Positions 1-8,916 of a stretch of DNA of 64,000 nucleotides are shown one piece after another. The number at the start of each line of letters is the position of its first letter. Within the stretch, counting starts at the first letter, position 1. Made by a program: the position numbers and the translations under genes. A model generated the notes under the pieces. That model worked only from the letters and a program-made list of their open reading frames with translations. It was not told where the DNA came from and ran no database searches. The DNA comes from an uncultured Bacteroidota bacterium (GTDB lineage: Bacteria > Bacteroidota > Bacteroidia > Bacteroidales > UBA932), in the NCBI GenBank assembly GCA_937901965.1, contig CALGSW010000002.1:253970-317969 (forward strand), written 5' to 3'.

Positions 1-208
1 CTACTTCAGAATAACAGGGTGCATCTATAATAGGTGCAAGCGCATCGTGGCGAACAGAATCAATAGTGTAACCATATTTATGTTGATAATGCATACCTGT
101 TGCAACAATTGATACAGAAAAGTCAGACTCCAAAACGAGTTCCGTAATGACACGTTTCATAACTCCATAATCAGAGCGAGCACCAGTAATAAATGCGATT
201 CTTTTCAT
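1..208 (-). CDS. neuC: UDP-N-acetylglucosamine 2-epimerase, NeuC/LegG type (3' part outside window)
   Basis: Only the first 69 or so codons are present; the gene runs off the left edge. The product begins MKRIAFITGARSDYGVMKRV, with the G-A-R-S-D-Y-G signature of hydrolysing UDP-sugar 2-epimerases (NeuC, LegG, NeuC-like FnlC relatives). In the family the enzyme releases ManNAc, or the 2,4-diacetamido-6-deoxy analogue, for condensation with phosphoenolpyruvate by NeuB. The ATG at 206-208 overlaps the neuB stop as ATGA, so the two are translationally coupled in the order expected for a nonulosonic acid pathway. Sialic versus legionaminic substrate cannot be settled from this fragment, although the LegC-type aminotransferase upstream favours the latter. 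Confidence 0.88.
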   Translation of the reverse strand, partial: MKRIAFITGARSDYGVMKRVITELVLESDFSVSIVATGMHYQHKYGYTIDSVRHDALAPIIDAPCYSEV

Positions 209-1227
209 CCAATTTGTTCAGGAATAATGACTCTATCTGCTTCAATTTGACAAAGAGCTTGTTTACCAACGACCATCTCCTTCTGAATTGGAAGAAATCC
301 CGTACCTGGGCGTTTAAAACAAATATCCTTCTCCGTTATTGTTTCTCCCTTTTTGATTATATGTTTACTTACAATGCTTTTTCTTGCTACCTTAGAAATC
401 TCAACTTGCGCATTACTAAATCTCCTTTCAGGGACACCAATTGCCTGCTCAATATGACGGATAGAAGTAACCAATGATGCTAACTCGGGAATATCTATTG
501 ATGCCTTATGGTCTGGACCAGGTAAAGATTTATCAAGAGTTACATGTTTTTCAATGATTTTGGCTCCCATAGCTACTGCAGCAATTGCACATTCATTGCC
601 AATTGTATGGTCTGAAAAACCGACTTCGTAACCAAAACGTCTCTTAATCTCCAGCATATTCAAAAGATTAACTTCATCATACTTTGCTGGATAGTTTGAA
701 ATACAATGAAGAATAGTAATGTCCTTCTTGCAGTTCTTGTCCAATAGATTAATCGATTTCTCGATTTCATCATATGTTGCCATTCCGGTAGAGAGGATAA
801 TATGCTTATTCTGGCGGGAAATATAGTTAATTATGTCTAACGAAAATATCTCACCTGAAGCAATCTTATAGTGCTGCATTTCAATGTGCTCATCAAGAAA
901 CAACAGACTATCTAAGTCAAATGCTGTACACACATAATCAACTCCAAGTTCTTTACAACGTTTATATAGAGCTATATGATCTTCTCTTTTCAGCTGATAA
1001 CTAAGAGACATTTCAAGTGGACTCTTTGACTTGTCATTCTGCTTTTGATAACCTGCTTTAAAAGAATCTTTGCTATAAAGCGCATATGGGTCTGTCATCT
1101 GAAACTTGATACAATCAACCCCTGTTGCAGCGATTTTTTCTATCATCTCTAGGGCACGTTCAATACACCCATTATGATTAGGACCAATCTCTGCAATAAT
1201 ATAAACACTATTATTGATATTATTCAT
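205..1227 (-). CDS. neuB: N-acetylneuraminate/legionaminate synthase (NeuB family)
   Basis: This 340-residue cytoplasmic enzyme should condense a 2-acetamido hexose with phosphoenolpyruvate to form a nine-carbon nonulosonic acid. The N-terminal TIM barrel shows IAEIGPNHNG (about residues 11-20), DCIKFQ, and a C-terminal half with FSDHTIGNECAIAAVAMGA and EKHVTLDKSLPGPDH, all hallmark NeuB motifs. The last 70 residues (ARKSIVSKHIIKKGETIT...KRPGTG) are the antifreeze-like SAF domain. Length is normal. It overlaps neuD by 8 nt at the 5' end and neuC by 4 nt at the 3' end, so it sits in a tightly coupled operon. It may be a legionaminate (LegI) rather than a sialate synthase. Confidence 0.93.
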   Translation of the reverse strand: MNNINNSVYIIAEIGPNHNGCIERALEMIEKIAATGVDCIKFQMTDPYALYSKDSFKAGYQKQNDKSKSPLEMSLSYQLKREDHIALYKRCKELGVDYVCTAFDLDSLLFLDEHIEMQHYKIASGEIFSLDIINYISRQNKHIILSTGMATYDEIEKSINLLDKNCKKDITILHCISNYPAKYDEVNLLNMLEIKRRFGYEVGFSDHTIGNECAIAAVAMGAKIIEKHVTLDKSLPGPDHKASIDIPELASLVTSIRHIEQAIGVPERRFSNAQVEISKVARKSIVSKHIIKKGETITEKDICFKRPGTGFLPIQKEMVVGKQALCQIEADRVIIPEQIG

Positions 1228-1861
1228 TTCCTTTAATCAATTTGCATGGAGTACCAAAATATAACCCTGACTCTAAACAATCCTTATTGACGAGACTGCA
1301 AGCGCCAATGGTACAACCATCCACAATAGTCAAGTCATTCGTTACTACCACATTAAATCCAAAAAAAACAGATTTCCCAATTTTTATTCCTCTACCGAGT
1401 GTGCATCCGGAAACTACTTGTGAGAAATCTCCAATTTCTGTATCATGCGAAATTACAGCCCTGTCTCCTATCATTACACAGTCGCCTAGTTTGACATTTG
1501 ATTGAATAATTGCGCCATCTCTTAAAATTACCCCATCGCCAAACTGTGCTCCTTTGTGAATAATTACATTTTGGCCTTTTATGAGAGGTAGTTTGAATCC
1601 TAACGACAATACTTTAGAGAAAATCTTTTGTTTCAAATATGTATCACTTAGGCGATTCCCAATCCCCAACACTGCGAACTTGACCCCGTTATCATATAGA
1701 TTTTGTAATACATCATCATTTCCTAGATATTTATAACCGAAAAACTCACCATGGTCTTCAATATCTGTATACCCTACAATCTGATAACATCCCATAGTCT
1801 CAATATAATTAATCAGATTTCCAATAAAGCTTCCACCACCTATAATTGCGATTTTTTTCAT
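1220..1861 (-). CDS. neuD: NeuD-family sugar O-/N-acyltransferase
   Basis: A 213-residue left-handed beta-helix acyltransferase. The N-terminal 80 residues form the PglB/NeuD Rossmann-like cap (KKIAIIGGGSFIGNLINYIE...GYTDIE). From about residue 95 there are hexapeptide repeats (GAQFGDGVILRDGAIIQSNVKLGD, IGDRAVISHDTEIGDFSQV, CTLGRGIKIGKSVFFG). Family members use acetyl-CoA either to O-acetylate sialic acids or to N-acetylate a UDP-4-amino sugar (PglD, LegH). Placement between an aminotransferase and NeuB suggests the LegH-like N-acetylation step, but this is inference. It begins 10 nt after the aminotransferase stop and overlaps neuB. Confidence 0.86.
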   Translation of the reverse strand: MKKIAIIGGGSFIGNLINYIETMGCYQIVGYTDIEDHGEFFGYKYLGNDDVLQNLYDNGVKFAVLGIGNRLSDTYLKQKIFSKVLSLGFKLPLIKGQNVIIHKGAQFGDGVILRDGAIIQSNVKLGDCVMIGDRAVISHDTEIGDFSQVVSGCTLGRGIKIGKSVFFGFNVVVTNDLTIVDGCTIGACSLVNKDCLESGLYFGTPCKLIKGNE

Positions 1862-1871
1862 AATTAATAAT

Positions 1872-3026
1872 TTATTTATCCAGCCTTACGCTACTCGGAA
1901 TATTCACAACTCTGTCAACTAACCAAATGGTATTCTCCAAACTGTCATGTTGACAATGTGCAAACATAGGCAAATTGTTCATCAGTTCCCAAATCGGTCT
2001 AGTCATCACTCCATTGTCGTTTGTCCCCTGTAGGAACTCCAACTGTGCATCCTTATTCTTAAGAATGACTACATTCAGCCAGTAGTTGGAGAAGCAGTTT
2101 TCAGGTTCTGTGAAGAAGTCTATGCCGTCAATGTTCTTAAAGAACTCGGCATATTCTGCTGCGATCTGGCGCTTGTCGGCAATAAAGCGGTCCAGGTTCT
2201 CGAGCTGGGCACAGCCAAGAGCAGCATTAATATTAGGCATACGATAGTTATAACCGATATGATCATGACGAAACTCCCAACGATGAGGAACCTTTGCCTG
2301 AGTGGTGATGTGCTTTGCAAGCTTGCCCAACTCCTCATCCTGGAAAAGCATCATACCACCACCACCAGTGGTAATGGTTTTGTTGCCATTAAAGGAGATA
2401 ACCCCCACCTTGCCGAAAGTTCCTGTATGCTGTCCTTTGTACGTAGAACCAATGCTCTCTGCTGCATCTTCAAAGAGTTCGATATGCCACTCCTCACAGA
2501 GAGCTGCGATCTCTTCGATGCGAACTGGATGGCCAAAGGTGTGCATAGGCACGCAAGCTTTTACTTTGCGACCAGTATGCTTATTCCAGCATTCGCCATT
2601 ACGAATCTCAGCATTCTTGATAAGCCACTCCTTCATTGCATCTGGTGAAAGCCCCATGGTGGAACGGTCAACATCAATGAACACTGGATGTGCTCCAATA
2701 TAAGTAATGGCATTACATGTAGCAATGAAGGTGAGTGCCTGGGTGAGTACTTCGTCATCACGTTCAACACCTACAAGCATCAAAGACATGTGGAGAGCAT
2801 TTGTACCGCTTACGCAAACTACAGCCTTCTTAGCTCCGGTGTATCTTGCCATTTCCTCTTCGAAACGGTCAACAAACTTACCGACTGAAGAAACAAAAGT
2901 GGTGTCAATACATTCGTTGAGATATTTCTTTTCATTCCCTGCGAAAACAGGAACAGATAGAGGAGTAAACTCATGATTGCCGTAAAGCTCCTTTATGAAT
3001 TTAATTGTTTTTGAATAATCTGCCAT
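1872..3026 (-). CDS. legC: LegC-type PLP-dependent sugar aminotransferase (DegT/DnrJ/EryC1 family)
   Basis: The product (384 residues from the ATG at 3026) is a fold-type I PLP enzyme that should aminate C4 of a UDP-4-keto-6-deoxy-HexNAc. It carries the family's VSSVGKFVDRFEEEMARYTGAK start, CVSGTNALHMSL for PLP phosphate binding, HTFGHP, EDAAESIGS (PLP Asp) and the lysine of SFNGNKTITTGGGG that forms the Schiff base. This arrangement matches LegC-family aminotransferases of legionaminic acid pathways. A longer frame exists from a TTG at 3056, but the ATG matches where homologues start. It lies 30 nt after the dehydratase gene, which would supply its keto substrate. Confidence 0.88.
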   Translation of the reverse strand: MADYSKTIKFIKELYGNHEFTPLSVPVFAGNEKKYLNECIDTTFVSSVGKFVDRFEEEMARYTGAKKAVVCVSGTNALHMSLMLVGVERDDEVLTQALTFIATCNAITYIGAHPVFIDVDRSTMGLSPDAMKEWLIKNAEIRNGECWNKHTGRKVKACVPMHTFGHPVRIEEIAALCEEWHIELFEDAAESIGSTYKGQHTGTFGKVGVISFNGNKTITTGGGGMMLFQDEELGKLAKHITTQAKVPHRWEFRHDHIGYNYRMPNINAALGCAQLENLDRFIADKRQIAAEYAEFFKNIDGIDFFTEPENCFSNYWLNVVILKNKDAQLEFLQGTNDNGVMTRPIWELMNNLPMFAHCQHDSLENTIWLVDRVVNIPSSVRLDK

Positions 3027-3056
3027 AGTTTTGTTCCAATAATTGTATATTACCAA

Positions 3057-4265
3057 TTACATCTTTTGATCAAGATTCTTACCCTTCTCCTCATGCTCGA
3101 AGTTAGGGATAAAACGTTTAATTGATTCAACAACTTCTGCTTTGGTAAACTCTGGTGCAGCAAAGATGCTTTCGAGCTCTACAAAGAATTTATTAACATC
3201 ATCCATATCCCTTCTATTGGTCTCTTCCACTACACCAAGTGCCATAAAACGCTGCATATTAACTTTCTCGCCGGGAATATAGAACTCCTCGTATGCCTTT
3301 TCACCTGTAGTATCAGACTTGAAGTAAACAACCGGATAGGTATCTGAATCGTAAGACATCTCAGCTGAATATTTTTTTGCCTCAAAATCGTTGTTAAACT
3401 CTACCTTTTTGAATCCTTCTGCATTTACGAAATCATCGCAGATAGCAGAGAAAGTAAGCATTTGATCTTCGCCAAGTTTTGGAAAGAATACTTCACCACC
3501 ATTTCCCAGAATGCAAGCGAGCATACAGATTTGACCACTCTCTTCGGGACTTACGAAATAGCGTTTTACATCAGAAGGAGCTGCCAGTGGCTGTTTTTTT
3601 TGCATACGATGAATCCATCCATCAGGAAGAGAACCATTAGAAAAGGCCACATTTGCAAAACGAGCAGTAGTAACCTTGAAACGACTGTTGTATGCCATCA
3701 CAAGGTTTTCCATGATACGTTTACTGGCACCCATGATATTGACAGGATTTGCAGCTTTATCTGTAGAAACACAGAAAAAGTGTTTTGGTGGATATACACA
3801 AAGCAAATCCATTAGCTTCTTTGCCTTAATATCATTGTTTTCAATGAGAGCTTGAACGGAATACTTGTCCTTCTCGGAACGAACGTGCTTGTGAGCAGAG
3901 AAATTGGCTACAATATCGAAGCCTTTCTCTTCTCTGAATATACGTTCAAAGATTGGATCTGCAAAGTTTAGCGTGTAGCAACGAAACTCATCTGGACAAT
4001 ACAAGTCTTCAGTACTCCTAATGTCGCGAACAAGTTCCGCAAGTCCATTCTCATTTAGGTCTACTACTACCACACTTCTCGGTTCAAAGCGGAGTAAAGC
4101 CTTAATGAATGAAGAACCAATGGAACCAGCCCCACCTATCACACATACTGACTGTCCCTGTATTTCCTTAGACAGCATTTCTTTGTTTGCCTCGATATCA
4201 CTTGCAAACATACTGACAGAGCGGGACGTTACACTATCTGATATGAATTTATTTAAATTAAACAT
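3057..4265 (-). CDS. UDP-sugar 4,6-dehydratase-like protein, candidate LegB
   Basis: A soluble 402-residue SDR enzyme of the polysaccharide-biosynthesis CapD/PglF group. It shows GGAGSIGSSFIKALL (NAD-binding loop, about residues 45-60), NFSAHKHVRSEKD, STDKAANPVNIMGASKRIME (the Y-x-x-x-K position replaced by M-x-x-x-K as in inverting dehydratases) and TARFANVAFSNGSLPD. It has no membrane segments, unlike the 11325-13313 gene. The C-terminal 120 residues (from AEGFKKVEFNNDFEAKKY) are an extension I do not recognise from standard CapD. By position just before legC it is the best candidate for the first legionaminic step. The ATG at 4265 was chosen because the longer frame starts at a TTG overlapping capF. 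Confidence 0.72.
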   Translation of the reverse strand: MFNLNKFISDSVTSRSVSMFASDIEANKEMLSKEIQGQSVCVIGGAGSIGSSFIKALLRFEPRSVVVVDLNENGLAELVRDIRSTEDLYCPDEFRCYTLNFADPIFERIFREEKGFDIVANFSAHKHVRSEKDKYSVQALIENNDIKAKKLMDLLCVYPPKHFFCVSTDKAANPVNIMGASKRIMENLVMAYNSRFKVTTARFANVAFSNGSLPDGWIHRMQKKQPLAAPSDVKRYFVSPEESGQICMLACILGNGGEVFFPKLGEDQMLTFSAICDDFVNAEGFKKVEFNNDFEAKKYSAEMSYDSDTYPVVYFKSDTTGEKAYEEFYIPGEKVNMQRFMALGVVEETNRRDMDDVNKFFVELESIFAAPEFTKAEVVESIKRFIPNFEHEEKGKNLDQKM

Positions 4266-4279
4266 CTGACTGTATTTTA

Positions 4280-5482
4280 TTAACAAACCGGTTCAAAATA
4301 AGTATCAGGTCTCTCTGAATCAAATATTTCGTTGCAGTACATTACCGTGACTAGGTTTTCGGTATTCGAGAGATTTATGATGTTGTGGGTGTATCCTGGA
4401 AGCATGTGTATACAGCGGATGTCCTCACCGGTTACTTCAAATTCGATGACTTCATCTGAGTCTATACTACGCTCCTGGATAAGGCTGTGGCCTGAGACTA
4501 CTATGAAAAATTCCCACTTCGTGTTGTGCCAATGCTGGCCTTTGGTGATGCCTGGTTTGGATATATTTATGCTGACCTGACCGCAGTTTAGGGTGTGTAT
4601 CAGCTCGGTGAAAGAGCCGCGGTCATCTACGTTCATCTTCAGAGGGAAAGCTACCTTTTCTTTCGGGAGGTAGCTCAAATAGGTGCTGTACAGACGTTTG
4701 GAAAAGCTGTCAGCCGGGATCTCAGGAATTATCAAAGTCCGGGGCTGGTCGGCGAACTGATGGAGCAGATCAACTATCTCGCCAAGTGTGACACTATGGG
4801 TCACGGGGCAGTAACAGTAGCGGCCTTTTGGGCTTGGTACGGGGTCTAAGCCTTCAAATTCACAGCGGTGCTCCTGACCACGTAGTGCCAATATCATCTC
4901 TTCTACCAGATCATCTATGTAGAGCAGTTCCATCTCTACAGTTGGGTCGTTGACCGTAATTGGCAGATCATTAGCTATATTGTTACAGAATGTGGCTACT
5001 GCGCTGTTATAGTTGGGACGGCACCATTTGCCGTAGAGGTTTGGGAAACGATAGACCAGAACACGGGCACCCGTCTCTGCAGAGTAATCGAAGAATAGTT
5101 CTTCGCCTGCCTTCTTGCTGCGACCGTACTCGCTATTGCCAAAGCGTCCTGTTAGGGATGCCTGGGCGGAGGAACTTAGCATTACGGGTGCAGTGCTATG
5201 ATTAGCCTTCAGTGTGTCAAGCAGGGTGCTTGCGAAACCAAAGTTGCCCTGCATAAACTCCTCACTGTTCTGAGGACGGTTTACACCGGCCAGGTTGAAG
5301 ACGAAGTCAGCCTCTGCGCAATAGCGGTCCAGCTCTTCAGGAGTGGAGTCTATGTCATATTGGAAGACCTCTTCTATGGTGAGGTCACCATAACAACGCG
5401 CCTTGCCCTCTTTTATATTGATTAGCTGGGCGCACAGGTTCTTACCTACAAAACCATTTGCTCCAGTTACTAGTATCTTCAT
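4280..5482 (-). CDS. capF: CapF-like bifunctional UDP-6-deoxy-AltNAc/TalNAc reductase with cupin domain
   Basis: This 400-residue enzyme has an N-terminal SDR domain (MKILVTGANGFVGKNLC, VFNLAGVNRP, SSSAQASLTGRFGNSEYGRSKKAGEE with catalytic Y-x-x-x-K, YRFPNLYGKWCRPNYNS) and a C-terminal cupin domain from about residue 280 (KGQHWHNTKWEFFIVVSGHSLIQ, LPGYTHNIINLS) with the metal-binding His pair. In Staphylococcus CapF and FnlB the same two domains perform epimerisation and NADPH reduction on the way to UDP-N-acetyl-L-fucosamine. It is grouped with capG and capE, completing the three-enzyme set. Length matches CapF proteins. Confidence 0.93.
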   Translation of the reverse strand: MKILVTGANGFVGKNLCAQLINIKEGKARCYGDLTIEEVFQYDIDSTPEELDRYCAEADFVFNLAGVNRPQNSEEFMQGNFGFASTLLDTLKANHSTAPVMLSSSAQASLTGRFGNSEYGRSKKAGEELFFDYSAETGARVLVYRFPNLYGKWCRPNYNSAVATFCNNIANDLPITVNDPTVEMELLYIDDLVEEMILALRGQEHRCEFEGLDPVPSPKGRYCYCPVTHSVTLGEIVDLLHQFADQPRTLIIPEIPADSFSKRLYSTYLSYLPKEKVAFPLKMNVDDRGSFTELIHTLNCGQVSINISKPGITKGQHWHNTKWEFFIVVSGHSLIQERSIDSDEVIEFEVTGEDIRCIHMLPGYTHNIINLSNTENLVTVMYCNEIFDSERPDTYFEPVC

Positions 5483-5495
5483 TCAAATAATCTTT

Positions 5496-6662
5496 CTAGT
5501 ATTTACGCCAAACCATCTTATCGATGATACCGGTATATGACTGTATAATTTTGACTACCTTGGTAGAGACGTTTTCATCTGTATAGTCAGGTACCGGAAT
5601 GCCGTGGTGACCATCCTTGTTTAGTGTTATGGCTGTATCTACAGCCTGTAATAATGATGTCTGATCTATGCCGGCTATGATGAAATCTCCTTTATCCAGG
5701 GCTTCGGGACGTTCTGTGCTGGTGCGGATACATACGGCTGGGAACGGATGTCCTACTGAAGTAAAGAAACTGCTCTCTTCAGGCAGTGTTCCGGAGTCAG
5801 ATACTACAGCAAAGGCATTCATCTGGAGACAGTTGTAGTCATGAAAGCCTAACGGTTCATGCTGCACGACACGCTTGTCAAGGCTGAACCCACTAGCAGT
5901 AAGGCGGTTGCGAGAACGTGGGTGACAGCTGTAAAGTATTGGCATATCGTATTTCTGAGCCATTGCATTTATTGCTTTGAATAGACTCAGAAAATTCTTT
6001 TCTGTATCTATGTTCTCTTCGCGATGGGCAGAGAGTAGTATGTATCTGCCTTTTGTTAAACCTAAGCGGGTATGAACGTCGCTAGATTCTATATGGAGGA
6101 GGTTCTCATTTAGGACCTCTGCCATAGGCGATCCTGTCACAAAAGTACGCTCTTTTGGCAGACCACAATCGGCTAAATAGCGGCGGGCATGCTCAGAGTA
6201 AGCCATATTGACATCTGAGATGATATCTACTATGCGACGGTTAGTTTCTTCAGGAAGGCATTCGTCCTTACAGCGGTTACCGGCTTCCATGTGGAAGATG
6301 GGTATGTGAAGACGTTTGGCACCAATAACGCTGAGACAGCTATTTGTATCGCCAAGGACCAAGACAGCATCAGGCTTGGTTTCTACCATTACCTTGTAAG
6401 ACTTGTCGATGATGTTACCCATGGTTGAGCCTAAGTCATCACCTACTGCCTCCATGTAAATCTCAGGATTTGTCAGGTTCAAGTCCTTGAAGAACACACC
6501 ATTCAGATTGTAATCATAGTCCTGACCAGTGTGAGCAAGGAGTACATCAAAGTAAATTCGGCACTTGTTGATGACAGCAGCAAGGCGGATAATCTCAGGA
6601 CGAGTTCCTACAATAATCAGGAGCCTGAGTTTTCCATTATCTTTAAAATGCTTAATATCCAT
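5496..6662 (-). CDS. capG: UDP-N-acetyl-L-fucosamine synthase (CapG/FnlC), WecB-like 2-epimerase
   Basis: The product (388 residues) is a non-hydrolysing UDP-HexNAc 2-epimerase. It shows RLLIIVGTRPEIIRLA, HTGQDYDYNLNGVFF, VLVLGDTNSCLS, IPIFHMEAGNRCKDECLPEETNRRIVD, LLSAHREENID and SDSGTLPEE. Replacement of the usual P-V-x-H-V-E-A-G-L-R by F-H-M-E-A-G-N-R is typical of the FnlC/CapG branch, which converts UDP-2-acetamido-2,6-dideoxy-L-talose to UDP-L-FucNAc. The ATG at 6662 leaves a 7-nt gap after capE; an upstream extension would run into capE. It lies between capE and capF. Confidence 0.92.
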   Translation of the reverse strand: MDIKHFKDNGKLRLLIIVGTRPEIIRLAAVINKCRIYFDVLLAHTGQDYDYNLNGVFFKDLNLTNPEIYMEAVGDDLGSTMGNIIDKSYKVMVETKPDAVLVLGDTNSCLSVIGAKRLHIPIFHMEAGNRCKDECLPEETNRRIVDIISDVNMAYSEHARRYLADCGLPKERTFVTGSPMAEVLNENLLHIESSDVHTRLGLTKGRYILLSAHREENIDTEKNFLSLFKAINAMAQKYDMPILYSCHPRSRNRLTASGFSLDKRVVQHEPLGFHDYNCLQMNAFAVVSDSGTLPEESSFFTSVGHPFPAVCIRTSTERPEALDKGDFIIAGIDQTSLLQAVDTAITLNKDGHHGIPVPDYTDENVSTKVVKIIQSYTGIIDKMVWRKY

Positions 6663-6669
6663 ATTCAGA

Positions 6670-7719
6670 TTATTTAGCAAAGTTTTCGACACCCTTGAGC
6701 TCATTCTGGATGTATTCAAGAGAGGCGATTTTAGCCTTTGTTTCTTCTACATTCAGGATACGAGTGTTGTTAGAGTTGAACTCTATGAGCTTGTTGCGCT
6801 CAGATTCACCCTGGCTGAAGAACTGATCATAGTTGAGAGTACGGTTGTCGGCAGGTACGCGATAGAAGTCTCCCATGTCAATAGCCTTAGCACACTCCTC
6901 ATTTGTGAGCAAAGTCTCGTACATCTTCTCTCCATGGCGAATACCAATCACCTTGATATCCTCTTTTTTAGCACCAAAGAGTTCACATACGGCTTCTGCC
7001 TGAGTACCGATGGTACAAGCAGGAGCCTTCTGAACCAGAATGTCACCATTATGACCATTCTCGAATGCGAAGAGTACCAGGTCTACAGACTCTTCTAAAG
7101 ACATGATGAAACGAGTCATTGAAGGCTCTGTCAATGTAATAGGATTTCCTTGGCGAATTTGATCAATCCACAAAGGGATAACTGAACCACGAGAACACAT
7201 TACGTTACCATAGCGGGTACAGCAGATTTTGGTGTCACCTGAGTAGCGAGACTTTGCAACTGCAATCTTCTCCTCTATAGCCTTTGTGATACCCATAGCA
7301 TTGATGGGATAGGCTGCTTTGTCTGTAGAAAGGCAGATAACTGCTCCAACCTTTGCCTCAATAGCTGCTGTGAGAACATTGTCGGTACCTATCACGTTTG
7401 TCATGACGGCTTCCATTGGAAAAAACTCGCATGAGGGTACCTGCTTCAAAGCGGCTGCATGGAAGATGTAATCAACACCGGGCATGGCATTACGGCAAGA
7501 CAGGAGGTTGCGAACATCGCCAATGAAGAATGTTATCTTGTGGGCTACTTCGGGATAGCGTACCTGATAATCATGACGCATGTCATCCTGTTTCTTCTCA
7601 TCACGAGAGAAGATACGAATCTCTGCTATGTCTGTGCGGAGAAAACGGTTTAATACGGCATTACCAAATGACCCAGTTCCACCGGTGATCATCAGGGTCT
7701 TGCCTGCAAAAATGCTCAT
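6670..7719 (-). CDS. capE: UDP-N-acetylglucosamine 4,6-dehydratase (5-inverting), CapE/FnlA
   Basis: A 349-residue soluble SDR dehydratase that starts UDP-L-FucNAc synthesis by converting UDP-GlcNAc to a 4-keto-6-deoxy-L-arabino sugar. Visible motifs are MITGGTGSFGNAVLNRFL (NADP loop), FHAAALKQVPSCEFFPMEAVMTNVIGT, LSTDKAAYPINAMGITKAIEE (Met in place of the SDR Tyr, characteristic of this family) and TRYGNVMCSRGSVIPLW. It is followed at 7 nt by capG and then by capF, the standard pathway order. A 69-nt gap separates it from wzz upstream. Confidence 0.94.
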   Translation of the reverse strand: MSIFAGKTLMITGGTGSFGNAVLNRFLRTDIAEIRIFSRDEKKQDDMRHDYQVRYPEVAHKITFFIGDVRNLLSCRNAMPGVDYIFHAAALKQVPSCEFFPMEAVMTNVIGTDNVLTAAIEAKVGAVICLSTDKAAYPINAMGITKAIEEKIAVAKSRYSGDTKICCTRYGNVMCSRGSVIPLWIDQIRQGNPITLTEPSMTRFIMSLEESVDLVLFAFENGHNGDILVQKAPACTIGTQAEAVCELFGAKKEDIKVIGIRHGEKMYETLLTNEECAKAIDMGDFYRVPADNRTLNYDQFFSQGESERNKLIEFNSNNTRILNVEETKAKIASLEYIQNELKGVENFAK

Positions 7720-7788
7720 AAATTAAGTTGGTTTGTTTAATTAATCTTTTTCTGGGATGTTGGAAGAGGTTTAAAGACTAGAATTACT

Positions 7789-8916
7789 CTATTTTTGACT
7801 TAATTTCTCAATTATCAATTTTATATATGGCCATCCAAGTATCCACCCTATTCCTCCAATAAGTCCAAGGAAAATAAATCCTACCAACATTATTGCTCTC
7901 TTTGGCCCTGATTTTTCTGTTGGAATGGTTACAGGTTCAATCACAGTCAAAATAGGTGTTGTCTCAGTAACCGCAATCTTCGCCTGCTCCTTCTGTTTTG
8001 CTATCTCTGTGTAGATTCCTAGTAATAGGTTGTATTCTGATGTTAGCTTCTCTTCCTGGGTTCTTGCCATTGCAGAGGAAAGGTTTTTATTTGCATCTCT
8101 GAATCTAGCCAATTCTGACTGTTTGTTCTCAAAGTTAATTTTTGCTTCATCATAACTCTTCTCGACAAACTCCAGATTGCTCCTTACCTTCTCAATTTTA
8201 AATTCAGTTATATATTTTTGCAATAATTTTTGAGCAGTCAGGACAATCTCAGCGGAAAGTCTTGGCTCTCTGCTGGTGTAGGATAGAGAAATATATCCCT
8301 CCTTGTCGTTAAGGTTAAAGCGAAGGTTATCAAAAACGCTTTTAATTACTTTGCTCTCTTTAATCGTAAGTCTATCTATAGTTTTAGTAGTATTTGATAA
8401 TGAATCAGAAATCTCCTTTGGTTCACCCTTGATTGCTCCAATAATTACCCCAGGCAAACCGACGGTGTACTTTTTAATAGAACCTAGAAGATTGAATGAG
8501 GAGTACTCCTTATTGGTCGCATACTCATAGTAGGAAATTGGTTTATCTGCATTTTCAAAATTGTATTTTGAGTATATAAGTTCCTTCTGAAAGTTTACAT
8601 TGTTTAAAATCTTTGGATAAACAGATGGTGAAAGAACTTCTCCACTACTCATCGAGCCTAGATTTATTCCTGCCATCGCAGCAAGCCCCCCTAAACTTCC
8701 TCCAACCCTCTTCTCACCTGTTTGAGGAACCATAGTTGTTGAGGCTGTATATTCATTAGGGGTGAAGATTGCTATAAAGAGGCCTATCGCCATAAATATC
8801 AGCGTTGTCTTAATTATAAACCTTCTCTGTGCCCAGAGTTTGGCGGCAATCTCAATGAGGTCTATTTCGTCCTCGACCGGGTTCTGTGTAAGTATATCTT
8901 TATCTCTCTCTTCCAT
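7789..8916 (-). CDS. Wzz-type polysaccharide chain-length determinant
   Basis: A 375-residue inner-membrane protein with the Wzz layout. There is a cytoplasmic N-terminus (EIDLIEIAAKLWAQRRFIIKTT), TM1 at about 33-52 (LIFMAIGLFIAIF), a large periplasmic domain with a coiled-coil-prone stretch (about 245-315, EKSYDEAKINFENKQSELARFRD), then a Pro-rich approach and TM2 (about 345-366, AIMLVGFIFLGLIGGIGWILG). Such proteins set the modal length of O-antigen or capsule chains. No C-terminal BY-kinase domain is attached. Its start overlaps the wza-like stop by one base, so export and length control are cotranscribed. Confidence 0.9.
   Translation of the reverse strand: MEERDKDILTQNPVEDEIDLIEIAAKLWAQRRFIIKTTLIFMAIGLFIAIFTPNEYTASTTMVPQTGEKRVGGSLGGLAAMAGINLGSMSSGEVLSPSVYPKILNNVNFQKELIYSKYNFENADKPISYYEYATNKEYSSFNLLGSIKKYTVGLPGVIIGAIKGEPKEISDSLSNTTKTIDRLTIKESKVIKSVFDNLRFNLNDKEGYISLSYTSREPRLSAEIVLTAQKLLQKYITEFKIEKVRSNLEFVEKSYDEAKINFENKQSELARFRDANKNLSSAMARTQEEKLTSEYNLLLGIYTEIAKQKEQAKIAVTETTPILTVIEPVTIPTEKSGPKRAIMLVGFIFLGLIGGIGWILGWPYIKLIIEKLSQK

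Noticed and set aside
2259..2703. Long plus-strand open frames opposite the aminotransferase gene
   Set aside because: They are antisense shadows of a well-supported gene and have no recognisable domain or start signals.
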